Of a stretch of 64,000 bases of DNA, positions 51,441 through 63,500 are shown piece after piece. The notes under the pieces are model-generated. The model was not told the origin of the DNA, searched no databases, and saw only the letters and a list, made by a program, of their open reading frames with translations. Position numbers and translations under genes: made by a program. Position 1 is the first letter of the stretch; every line of letters begins with the position of its first letter. Origin of the DNA: Carposina sasakii (Eukaryota > Arthropoda > Insecta > Lepidoptera > Carposinidae). The stretch spans positions 10,850,001-10,914,000 of the forward strand of contig CP053169.1 of the NCBI GenBank assembly GCA_014607495.2. Direction: 5' to 3'.

Positions 51441-52123
51441 TCTATCTGAACCGTCTTTTTTTTTACCAAAAGTATCGGGCTTGCGAACGGTGAAGAACTA
51501 GGTCTAATTACCTTAGCATTAAGCAGCTCGTTGATCTTGCCCCTCACAATCTGACGTTCATCTGGGGTCAGCCTGTATGGGCGACGATTTACCGTCTTGT
51601 GCGGGTCTACGAGCCGTATCTGCATAGGTTCAGTGTCAGCAGGAGAAGTAGGTGTACCGGTAATGAAACTAAGCTTGAACCGTTCTAAAATCTCAATCAA
51701 CCTAGGTCTGTATTCATTACTAACGTCAGTATCTACCAAGTCAAGGTCTATACCATTATTTGCAACTACATCACATGATTCGACTATGTTAATTTTCTCG
51801 AAACGTACTTTATCTACCGACATATGTACAGTCAAACCGATAGCTAGAATTTCACGTCCGATCATAATGTTGTATCGCAAACAATGGTCAGGTAAAACAT
51901 GAAGGAGTATCTCAAAGTTAATATTGTCAATGTCAATTGTCGTTAAAATTTGCATGGTCGAGGCTATAGAAGTTTGTCCTATACCAGTCATAGAAACATT
52001 GTCATAAATTCGCTTACCACTAAATTTCAAAGCAATCGATTCTTTAACTAAGGAACTCTGAACCTGAGTCGTAAGTAAATGGGAATGACTCACCAGAGTG
52101 ACGCAGAGAACCCGAAGGCGCAT
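51416..52123 (-). pseudogene. gypsy copy 2 protease and start of RT
   Basis: Same region as 37379-38103. A 2-bp loss near 52065 breaks the protease D-S-G stretch from the gag frame. The 3' end meets the same A9 tract (51456-51464). Confidence 0.8.
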
Positions 52124-53174
52124 TCACAATGCACACGTCTACTCGCTTTTCCATAGCTGGACCAGTTCCAGTGCCGCCGCCGGTACCGTTGTTCCCCTCC
52201 TTGATTTTCCTCTTCGGGCAGTCGGGTGCATAGTGGCCTTGTTCCCGGCAGTTGAAGCAGGTGATGCGATCGGTTCTCCCTGTAGGTTGGTTGGTCGAGT
52301 TATGGTCCCCGTGAAAGGACCTGTGTTTGGACCGGTCATCTTGCTTCTTCGAATTGGCTTTGTTGCGACATTGAAGAGATTTGTGGCCTAGTTGTCCACA
52401 ATTAAAGCACTCGATGGTCACAGCAGATCCATTAGGTCGGTTTCTTTTTAGGTCGGGTCCATCACGATAAATACTTGATGAATAACTTCTCTTCAGGAAC
52501 GAGACAGCCTTCATTTCCTTTTGTAAATGGTTACGCGTCTTGATGTCAGTCGTTATAGCAATCCTCTGAACACGTGGCTCTTGTTTTGAAATATGAGCTA
52601 AGACAGTGGCTATTGCTATCTGTTCTGTAGTCAGTCCATTCCACCTTGCCATTAAGGATGTTATGAGGGTAGCGGCGTATGAGGCCAGGCACTCGTTATC
52701 TCTCGGTTTCTTGTCGTGCATACTGATGAGAAAGGAAGCAGCAGTTTCAGGACAGTCATACCTTGCTACGAAAAGCTCCTTAAAATCGGCCCACGTCATA
52801 TTAGAAAACGATATTGAAGACAGCCAAGATGATGCTTCGCCCTTGAGTGCGTGGCTTAACGCGATCATCAGAGAAGATCCATGGCGTTGTCGATCTGTGA
52901 TACACATGTCCGCGGTCGTTATCCAAGCTCGGGCGTCGATGTCTCTTTTCTCTGGGTCGAAATCAGGAAGGCGAATAGAGTCCGAAGATGCAGGTAGTTT
53001 TATTGCTTGCACCAACGCCAGAAAATTTTGATTTTGTTGCTCGAAGAGAAGACGCCATTTTTCTTCGCTCGAGTCACTATTTGAAGCACGTGTTTCATGT
53101 GGGTGATCCGGGTTGCATCCCACGCCTGATGACGTAGATGGGTCGAGTGGCGTGCCGTTAGGTGTGTCCGACAT
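52044..53174 (-). pseudogene. gypsy copy 2 gag with two CCHC knuckles
   Basis: From the ATG at 53174 (inside the LTR). It has the capsid-like region and two knuckles (CFNCGQLGHKSLQC and CFNCREQGHYAPDC). It runs without interruption into the protease residues (FTYDSGSE), so gag and protease share one frame in this family, before the 2-bp loss ends it. It is the more complete gag of the two copies. Confidence 0.82.
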
Positions 53175-53564
53175 CTTCCAAAATCCGAAATAAAGAATGC
53201 AGCGTGTAGTAAACAAGCTTAATTAGGAATCACAAACACTTTCACTGTATCTACGCACAAGATTACTAGGATTCTAGCGGATAACGTAGAAACGTGGTAA
53301 GTACAAGACAGAGGCTGATTAGCACCCCGCTTCGCTCGACAGACGCAACAAAAAGAACAGAATACCCTCCGGCTCAATTCAAACGACCCGGTGGTCGTTG
53401 TAAATCTATAGTGGCGCCCTCTCAGTACTCTGTCTTGTCTTTACCCAAGTGACAGCTGTCCTCAAGTCAGTGATAGCTGTCGACTTGACGTTTCTAACTT
53501 CAACGATTGAAAATAGATGGCGTTGGAGATCCGACTGTAGGATATGACATCTTGATCTCCGACA
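53130..53564 (-). repeat. 5' LTR of gypsy copy 2
   Basis: 435 bp, ending tacgtca on the minus strand at 53130. The outer edge is followed by (ta)n and the right half of the split MITE A. Confidence 0.85.
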
Positions 53565-53846
53565 TATATATATATATTTTCTTGATTGGGTGAAATTTAT
53601 AGTGTCCAGTGTTTATGCTAGTTTTATCATAGACAGATAGTAATTATTTCTCGTGAAAAAATCTTGCTACGCGCGTCTATGTGCATTTATACAGAAAAAC
53701 GCAGTATATTTATTCAACTTTGGACCCTAATATCTTGGGAACCAGACACTTCCCAGGTATGCTTCCATGGAGAAAAATGATCGTGATGATGAGGAGATTC
53801 CGTAGTTTTCGGGAACGTTGACGACCAAAAATCACCCTGTATACTT
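53565..53846. mobile_element. MITE A, right half of the split copy
   Basis: From (ta)n tcttgattgggtgaaattta through acttcccaggtatgcttcc to atcaccctgtata. It completes the half at 35880-35958. Confidence 0.65.
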
Positions 53847-55517
53847 ATCTATAGCGTAAGATATTTAAATGTATGTAGAAAATGTGTATTGAATAATTAT
53901 TTTTATATAAAAAAAGATCATAGCGCCTCATAGGGATTCCATTCCATTCCATTCCATCTTTAAAACCTTCTTAGGACCCGTGCATACATACAGATTACAT
54001 TTACTATAAAATCTGATGAGTTAAATATAGACTTCACAACACATTGACCTAGTCCCACACTATGATCCCTAAGGTCTCGTGTCGTGGGTACTAACAAACG
54101 GTATACAAGTATATAGGTTAATAGAAAGAAAGAAAGAAAGAAAGAAATTATTTATTCAGCATTCAAAAATGTTTCACAATACAGCCAAACAGAAAAACAT
54201 AATTATGCTGAAATGGACCCAGCTCAGCATACAGCTGCAGACCAAAACAGATGGCCTACAGCGCTGGTTTTCAGCTGGACCCGTATATTGGTGTTCCAGA
54301 ATACACTATAAAATATAAATCTAATTTTCAATATGGTAACTACATAAATGCACAAGCTATTTATACAATTAACCTGCTGGTTAATTGGGTAAACTATAAA
54401 ATCAAAACATATCTTTACATTTATTTATTTAATACATAGATAAGTATAGAAACTTCCATGATTCAGAAACAAAAATCGATATTATCATTATCAATGTTTG
54501 GAGCTATGAATGAATGATGAGTAGCCGAAAGTCAAATTATGATAATCAGATGGGTGATGTACCAAAACTTGAACTCATTCATTCACTCTTTGAATAATTA
54601 CGTCTCAGTCTACACCTGACCGTGATGGATTAAAAATATTTTATGGTTATCTTATTTACATATTAATATTTCTGTAGCTAATATGGAAGTCGCATAAAAA
54701 GGTAATTTTAACTAATTGCATCGGATTATTTAAAAGGTTACTTTAGTATATTAACTTATTAAGTCAATTAGGTACTGGAATAACAAATAGTACTGGAGAA
54801 AATATCTGTGACAAGATTCTAGCTATCTTTCTTTTTTTTATATTAATCGCCTGAAAGAACGTCCTCGGTTCCTTAGTCGACTCTTATGGACATGCACGGA
54901 AGGGAATGCAGCTGGTGTATTCTAGTGAAATCCATCAACAACACTGATAAAGATAATATGATAGACGTGAGTAAAATATTCAAAATTTATGATAAAAAAA
55001 TACGTTAGGTATATTTTTAGTATGCAACTAAAAACCCTACCTGCATCACACTGTATGTCAGTACCTAACAAAAGGTGAAGGGAACCATTTGTAATGTGAA
55101 CACAGGTTCCTAATACGTCGTAACCTTTTATGACCATATTGTGAGGAAATGAATTAATTAATCGATGGTTAGTTGTTTGACCCATAAGAATCTCGTTATA
55201 TTGTTTTTTCCTTATACACACGAAATATACTGCGCCCTTTATTTTTTATCTACGGATCCAATACTAAAATACACTTAAAAAAGTAAAAAAAAAAGAAACC
55301 TTACGAGAAGCAGACACACAATGACGTACTGGTAGTACCTTCCACCTAACCTAACTACTTTGTGGTGTATTTAAAACTTGCCATAATTACATGTACAGTT
55401 TCTAGTTTTAAATTATTTTTGTTTTATCTTAGATTCTAACCGAGGATCAACACCAGCAAGATTAAAGTTCTAAATCATCATCATCACTGCTAGTTCTTGT
55501 GTTATTGTGTATTACTA
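53847..55517. other. Repeat-rich region without a gene
   Basis: It contains an inverse SINE-2 (54036-54115 and 54436-54500) interrupted by about 320 bp that starts with a (gaaa)n run, and otherwise AT-rich sequence. The 99-residue minus-strand frame at 54922-55221 shows no domain. Confidence 0.45.
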
Positions 55518-55768
55518 TATAGGTGTAACAGAAAGGGTATGTTAAGCGAAAAGCTATGTAAATAGCCCACTGTAGAGAACCTATCCACAAAATTTGAGAC
55601 CCGAAATCACATGTTTATTTTTCCCGATAGTATGGAGAATTTTTAAATATCTCAGGAATTTTCATACAATCTTGAAAAATAAAAATATGATTTCGAGTCT
55701 CAAATTTTGTAGATAGGTTCTCTATAGCTTTTCGCTTAACATACCCTTTTTGTTACACCCTGTATCGT
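55518..55768. mobile_element. MITE B copy
   Basis: Long inverted repeat with ttaagcgaaaagctatgtaa and agcttttcgcttaacatac, ending ttacaccctgtat. The left outer end is slightly degraded. Confidence 0.65.
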
Positions 55769-56111
55769 TATCGTGGCGTGCGCTGACGCACATTCACTTC
55801 CAGCCTGGGCCGCTCTCCTTGTCATACAAAAATAGATCAGCACCAAAAGGATGCTGGCTGCTGTCGTATAAACTAGGTGAAAAAACAAACACTATCTCCG
55901 TACATACAGAAAACTACTAAGTACTTACCTATTGTTACAGCTGCATTTAAATATATAAAGATATGTCTGCACTTAGAAAACTCAAAAATCGATATTAAAG
56001 AGATGTTTAAAAATTTTAATGTGTTCACAAACTAAAATTTTCATAAATAAACTGGAATATAATCCTTGCAAAGAATACCTTAAACGGTAGCTCTACTCGT
56101 ATCGCAACTCT

Positions 56112-56377
56112 ATACAGGGTGTAACAGAAAGGGTATGTTAAGCGAAAAGCTATGTAAATAGCCCACTATAGAGATCATATTTCCAAAATTTGAGACTCGA
56201 AATCATATTTTTATTTTTCAAGATTGTATGGACATTCCTGAGTTGTTTCGGAATTCTTCATACTATCTGGAAAAATATAAACGTGAATTTGAGTCTGAAA
56301 TTTTGGAAATAGGTTCTCTATAGTGGGCTATTTACATAGCTTTTCGCTTAACATACCCTTTCTGTTACACCCTGTAG
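56112..56377. mobile_element. MITE B copy
   Basis: The best-preserved copy: tatacagggtgtaacagaaa to tttctgttacaccctgta, with both arms close to identical. Confidence 0.7.
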
Positions 56378-56940
56378 TGTATAGGCGCTTCTTAAATATA
56401 TACTTATGTTTATACCGCCCACATTAAAGGGAGATCACAATATTTATTGAGGAGATGAGCCATGCGGGAGAGGATTTCAACGAGGGAAATTCAGCCGGTC
56501 CCATTTATTTATTATTTGTTTATTCAAATACAAGATGTTAAAACTACAACATCCCAAAAAAATACTTGCGACGTTGTATTGACACCTTTACACGTGGATT
56601 GTCTCGACTGTTACTCGTAAATTAGTAGGTATCATTCGCTATTCGATACAACTTATTACTATCTGGGGTTCCAAGAATAACGGACAATAGAAAATAATCT
56701 TTATTTCAGACGTAAAAGATCTATAGTTCATTGTTAGAACATAATACAAAAAGCTCACAAACTGATATATTCAGTTTATAGACAATCGCTTGTTCAGTAG
56801 TAAAGCTTATTATTACGAGATCATAAAAAATAATATAAATATAGTTCGAATAAGAAACCTCTTCCTTTTTGAATACATAAATATCTTATCTAATAAGCTT
56901 AACTACTAATAAAACAATTGAACATTTTAAGCATAACACA
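56378..56940. other. No gene recognised
   Basis: AT-rich sequence downstream of gene B with no coding support. Confidence 0.4.
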
Positions 56941-57056
56941 TAATGACCCGGTAGCTCAGTGGTAAGAGAACTAGCACAGAATGCAGAGGTCGTGGGTTCG
57001 ATTCCCACTCGGGTGAAGAATTTTTTCCATTTCTTTATTAATAATTTTATAATAAC
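56941..57056 (+). repeat. tRNA-derived SINE-1
   Basis: gacccggtagctcagtggta (A box) and gtgggttcgattcccactcg (B box), then ttccatttctttattaataa. It is the most tRNA-like copy, but the body does not fold as a cloverleaf by eye and the tail is that of the SINE. Confidence 0.6.
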
Positions 57057-57493
57057 AAATAATATAAAAATAATGCACATCGATCTATAGATTCAGATAG
57101 TACAAAACACTGCACTTATACACTCAGTGATATAATCGACAGTCAGAACTGCAAGGTCGCAGTGGAGATCCTAGAGCCACGTTTAGCATAGCAGGGTCAG
57201 ATGTAAATGATCAGTGACAAGTCTGAGAAACCTGAGGGAATGTCTACGACATGCATGGAAGATGCAGGTGATGTATTCTAGTGAAGCTCCGCATCAGGAC
57301 AAGCACTTAGTATAATGTAGGCTTTCCGTCCCATCGGACTATGAGAGTGACGGAATAAAGAGTGCATCTGTGTTTGTGCACACACTTGTGCACTATAATA
57401 TCTCCTGTGTACCTGGCCAATCTCCGTAGAGATTGGTCGCCTTGGCCGAAATAATGTAACTTTGTCGTCCATGTAGAATGGTTCCTCCGCGTA

Positions 57494-57589
57494 CTACTTC
57501 AGAAGCCGGTACAGGGGCACCTCCACCATGAGGAAGAGAGGCAAGGCCGTGCACAGCGAGAGGAGAATTGTCGTCATTATATCCCCGAC
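57494..57589 (-). CDS. Gene B last exon
   Basis: Acceptor TTGCAG|GTC, last helix and VEVPLYRLLK, stop TAG at 57494-57496. It has no C-terminal extension, unlike gene A. Confidence 0.9.
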   Translation of the reverse strand, partial: VGDIMTTILLSLCTALPLFLMVEVPLYRLLK

Positions 57590-60500
57590 CTGCAAAATCA
57601 AAACAGTGTAGTAGAACAGAATAGTGCCACCCAATATTTGCTTGTGGGTGTCGCAATCACAGACTTGATCGCAATAGGCGATTAAGGGTTTACGGGTAGC
57701 TTCTCCCATGTTGACAACATGTTTACGGGTAGCGTCTCCCATGTCGACATGTTGTACCATGTTTTGAGCAAATAAATAATTATTTCGTTCAATTTCACGG
57801 CGCAAAAACAAACTCATGAATATATCACCAGGATAATGGTATCCGAGGGGAATACCACTATTTACTTACACCTCTCAGGTAGGAGACAGTCATGGGCCTC
57901 GGGTCGAGAGCGAGCTGGCTGATTATGAAGTACCAGTGCATCGTCAGGATGGACAACGACATGCGCCCGACCACCTGGAAGCCACGCCACGAGAGGAACT
58001 GCCACCAGAGACCTAATCGGAGGAAAACACGGTAAATATTTCATTGTATCAGGCGTTACTATTCGGAAAAAAGATGAAAGGCAGGATTTTACCTGAGCAA
58101 TTTTTGAGGTGTGTTAAGATATGACCTATACTTAGATCTGGCTTCTCGTTGCGACTGTAGTGGTTTGTGTTTCGTGATCATGAGTCGGCAGATCCGAAAA
58201 TTTGGGACAAAAATGTACATATTATGTTTTATGTGGCTTTGCTGTTAAGTACCATATGTTTTTTTCTAATTTGAATGATAGACAATACCTACTATTAGCT
58301 TTCAAACACAGTTTTGACGTGAAACGTCTTTAAAATCGCGCCGACACATACGGGTACCAGGTTTAAAAACTGGACCGTAACGAAAAGGTCTATATCATCG
58401 TACCTTAATAATTAAAAAACTATTGGTCTTAGAAACAAAAATGTGGTGTAAATATTTCACTTATATAGTCAGCTCGCTGTTATGACATTGAGTTCGTGTC
58501 GGGGTCAAGCGGGGCGGCGGGGGAGGGATACTGCGATAACTGTGCGAAACCGGCGCTCACGCTTGTTTCTATTCAGTGTAACTCGTGACTCCGACTTTAT
58601 AGCGTGGTGATTCTTTCGTGTGTTTGTCAAGTTTATTTGAACCGATTGATTTATACAAAAATAAGTGTAATTTGGACAGTATTTATATCTATACTAATAT
58701 TATAAAGCTGAAGAGTTTGTGTGTTTGTTTGTTTGAACGCGCTAATCTCAGGAACTACTGGTCTGATTTGAAAAATTCTTTCAGTGTTAGATAGCCCATT
58801 TACCAAGGAAGGCTACAGTCTATACAACAACCTGCCCGGCTTCGCACGGGTACAACGCCCCCTCACGCGGACGAAGTCGTGGGCGGCTGCTATTTAAAAT
58901 AACCAGAAAGTGACAATAAATATATAAACATTTGCTATGTATTTTATGTTTCTATTACGTACCTGTTCTTTTTTTATTAAAATACTTAAAACAGCGTCCA
59001 TCTTGTTTTCATTTCAATCTTTTACTTTAAAAGCGATTCGCTAACATAGACGTTTCACGTTAAAACCAACGGCCGTGTGCCCCGACACAGCCCCACCCGC
59101 TTTTTTCTTACTTGTTAGACCTTTTAAATCCAGAGACAAATATATTTGATCTCTTCAATGCCAGTTTTAACATAGCGAGGCGTGTGCTTAGTGAATTTTT
59201 TTTCCGTCAATAAATTAGTAGACACCTAGATTTTATCTAGTACCTAAATTGTTTTTTTTTTATATGTGTTATTGATAAGCTTGTTAGGCTTTGTGGAACT
59301 CTGATGAAAATTGTGTGTGAAAATTAGTACCTTATTAGCTCTCATAATGCTTCTATAAGTGTAGACCTGTTATTGGCTTTATGTATCTACAATTTTAACT
59401 ATAATTTTATAAATAGCTGTTGGTCTTCCTGAAATCGTAAAAAAAAACTCCAAATAGCTGTCATTTTTAAAGAGGGCAGTTAGCCCCCACATGAAGGTAT
59501 TTTTATCGATAAAATAAAGTGTACAACACGCCCAATATCGCTAACTCTATCCCGGACACCTTTATATGTATGTATTTGTAAATATCATTATGAGACTTTA
59601 CTGAATGTGGCGATCGATGTGACATGCTTCCGTAATTTAAGTGTGATTTAAGTAGCCTCAATAAAGACGAAGTCAGTAGAGTTGTTAAACTTACTGTCGA
59701 TTTTGTAAATAAGTCCGTACAAGACGACGAGCACGATCATCTCGAACACGGGTCGGTTGATGACGGCGTACAGTGCGAGCAGCACGGGGTCGTGCACGCT
59801 GCGCACGCGCACGCCACCGAACACCCACAGGAACATCGCCGGCACTGACAGACGGTACAGCACGCGGATCCACTGAGACATGGATCAGAGAATATAATAA
59901 TAAATAAAACAATATAGGGAAGTAAATCTACTTGGCATTTCTACCAGCCATGTAAAAGACTTATTTGCGTTTATGCAAGTCTGAGGGGTATGAGAGTACG
60001 AGTGAGTACTTGTTCCAATACTTGCTGATGTCATAAATATCTGACGGCCGACTGGTCTAGTAGGTAGTGACCCTGCCTGCGAAGCCATAGGTTCTGGGTT
60101 CGAATCCCGGTAGGTGCAAACATTGATATGATGAATATCAATGTTTGTTTCCGAGTCATGGATGTTTCTATACTTATCTATGTATTTATATACCGTTGCT
60201 TAGTACCCACGACACAAGACCTTAGGGTCTTAATGTGGGACTAAATGTGTTGTGTAGTGTGTAAAAAAATATATATATTAGATCGACCCCTTAGACATGC
60301 TAAAATCAATAAGAGTCTTACCAAATGTTCCTGAGGCTTGAAGTCGGTTTTCTGGTGATCGTACAGGAAGAAGGCGAAGATGACGCCCAGCAGGCTCGTC
60401 GGCAGCGAGCCCCAGGGGGTCGCGTACCAGCTGGTGAATAGCGGCGAAGTGTGCAACTGGGTACGCATGGACCTGCAAACAATCAACAATTATAACCTTC

Positions 60501-63500
60501 AGAGATCGGTTTACGTGTGCTTCTCAAAGTTTAAGGTACTAATTCTATTTTTAGGATCACAATAATTAAGGTGCTCACTCTGGATTCCCAGTGAGTAACA
60601 GAAATGGCTTCATATGGAGTTTGAGCGCTATAAAGGTATTGAGGACGATGGAGCCGAGGAACAGGCCCACCAGCGCTTTGAGGGTGTGTCTCCAGCGCAC
60701 CAGCAGCAGCACCAGGAACACTGCCAGCGTGTACAGCTGCATGTCTGCTGCTATGTACCTGAAGACATGAGAGTTACTATTACTTCTTGCTTTCTATTTC
60801 TTTAAGGCCAAAAGAAAATTAGGCACCGTAATGACTATCTTTTAACATACTAGGTTTGATAAAAATAAAGAGTAGAGCTTACCAGTACGATATCAAACAC
60901 TTCGTTTTATCTGTCTGCACGAGATTGTGGATGTACAAGAGATGCATCCACCATCGGTCCCGGCAGGCCTGGCGCTCAGGGCCCACCAGTTTGTCCCACA
61001 TCGGGCCATCATCCATGCGCGCCCACCATGTCGCTGCCAGACCCACCGAAAACATGCAGACTGGAGTAATCCTGGACAAAGAGATATATAAAACGACCGT
61101 CTCACAACTGGTTTCATAGATATCATAAAATTCTTTATGTTTTGCCACTTGCATTGGCGTATATTTTATAGTGCCGTGTGGTATCGGCAGAGTAGAATAT
61201 AACCACCATATGTAACTTACTAACAAATGGATTGTAATATTCTTTCCGAAAATAAATAAAATTATTATTATTATAAGTCTGCCCATATGTATCGTATAAG
61301 GAAGATTCCGAGAGGTGGGCAGCAGTGCTTACGTCAAGCAGTGGACTGCAATAAGCTGATGTGATGATATTTTATATCTACACTAGCGGCCGCCTGCGAG
61401 TTCGTCAGCGTTGCCTTTACAATTCCCGTTATTTCCCGTTCCCGTGGGAATTTAAGGAATAAATGTAGCTTAAATATTGACCAGGCTACGCGCCTTCAGT
61501 ACCTGATCAACCGTCGAATTAATAACTTTGGGAACATCTTAAGGTTCATCTGCAATTTGGGATTTTTCTCGAGGTGCAGCAGCAGGTTGTAGGTCATCAG
61601 GAAACTTGATATCAGGATGTTCGTCTGTATCACCACCGTGCCATTTTGGGCGAAAATTGCCCACCTCTCTGATGTTTTCTATGGAGACACATGATTTTGG
61701 TTATTCTATTAGTAAAGTTACATCTCTATTTCGCGTTTATTAACTTTATAGATTATAAAATTATTAATAAAGAAAATGGAAAAAATTCTTCACCCGAGTG
61801 GGAATCGAACCCACGACCACTGCAAACCGTGCCAGCCGCTATAACCACTAAGCCACCGAGTCAATTACTCGGATGACGAATTTTACCATCTCTTTTCTAA
61901 ATTACATATTGGCAACGTTATTCTTCATCCCGATAGCTATACCCTAGCCAAATCTCGGCAAACAAAGCTGAATCCCTCAGCACAATGTTTAAAGATGAAA
62001 CAATCAACCATATCCTAACGGATTATATTGATGGAGAAGTGTTTTTATAAATTTATCTTAGGCAAGATATTATATATTATAAAATTATAGAAGTTGTTTG
62101 CATAATCCGTGTACGTCCGTATGGTGTCAGCATATATTATTATTATCTGTCCGTGTAAATCATAAGGGTTCCCGGGAGGTGGGCAGCGTCTTTCATGTTG
62201 ACAACATAGTCCAAAAATCACACAGCATAGTGACTATGCATATGCTGATGGGTAATCAAACACAGATGGTTTTTAATAATTTTAAAGGTTCCCAATAAAC
62301 AAGAAACATAGATCTTTAAACTGGTTGGATTAAAAAATCGCTTTCCTCCTTGACAAGTTTTGGACTTAAGTTTATTTATATTTATTTATATTTACACGGA
62401 CTTGACGGCATTACAGCAATATCAAGGTGCTGTCAAGTTTAGGAGAAAATAAAAGAAAACAAAACGAATAAACAGTGAAATAGACATAATAAATTACAAA
62501 AAAACAGTGATAAAAAATAAAATATAATAAAATGTATCTTACATTACCATCTCAAAGAAAGTCGGGTTGTCGATGAATGTGAAGTACATGGCGTATATCG
62601 TGTGTGCTATCACCACCATCACCAGCGTCAGGCATCTGGGAAGGAGTGCGAGGAATGTCAGGGCTGAAGAGTTTACACGGACAGCACGAATCTATTGATC
62701 AACTTAATAAACCTTATTGGTCATATAAGAAGGCACTTGCTGCTTAGATATGACAGGCACTGTATAAAAACAGAAGCTGTCTATCAGTACTGATCGCTTA
62801 CAAGCTACAGCTAAAAAAAGACGCGCATTTTACATATATAATTTGATATCGATTGTCTTGCATCTCCTTTCTTGAAAGTCATAAGAGTTGACTAAGAAAC
62901 TCAGGGGAAACAATCTCTCAGGCGATGACCTAGAAATTTATCACTGACTAGTGGACGCCCGCGAATCCGTCCGCGTGGACTACAGAAAAAACAAAATATC
63001 GAAATTATCCGGGATAAAAACATTTTCCCGGGATAAAAAGTAGCCTATATGTTAAGTGGGACCTGTCACAATATATTCCTGAAAACTGCATCGAAATCAG
63101 TTCAGCCGTTTCTAAGATTAGCGTGTACAAACTCACAGACAAACAGACAAAAATTCCACAAAATCATCGTTTTGGGTTCTATTGCGTTGATAAAGGTCTC
63201 TTATAATATTTTTTCTCATATATCTTCCACGTATAGACAGCGATCTGTTACATTTTTATTATATGTATAGATTATTTTCACCTGAACCCTCTATACTAAA
63301 CATGCTTGTAGGATCTCGTCTGCGATGTTGCAGTTCTGATTATCCTTTTTTTGGAATAGAGCCGTGTGTATATGTATTTATATATACTTACTTGATGCCC
63401 TGGAGAGGTAGCAGTGCATTAAGCCTCTGATCCTCATTGTAACTGGCAGTCAGGAGCAACCAGTTCTCGCGCAGTGACCACGACAGCAGGACTTTGTTCG

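Larger units (their letters stand above)
41795..53564 (-). mobile_element. Ty3/gypsy LTR retrotransposon, copy 2, interrupted by a LINE
   Basis: LTRs of 435 bp lie at 53564-53130 (5') and 42229-41795 (3'). The order gag, protease, RT, RNase H, integrase is complete but broken: a 2-bp loss in protease (near 52065), an A9 shift at the start of RT, a stop between RT and RNase H (near 50793), a frameshift before integrase (near 50150), a stop in integrase (near 49633), a stop near 43160, and the 6.2-kb LINE at 43196-49374. Confidence 0.85.

Noticed and set aside
56941..57016. True tRNA gene
   Set aside because: A and B boxes are present, but several copies share the same non-tRNA 3' tail and flanks, which marks a SINE. 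The other tRNA-like copies (17600, 25632, 33926, 60044, 61755) were rejected for the same reason.
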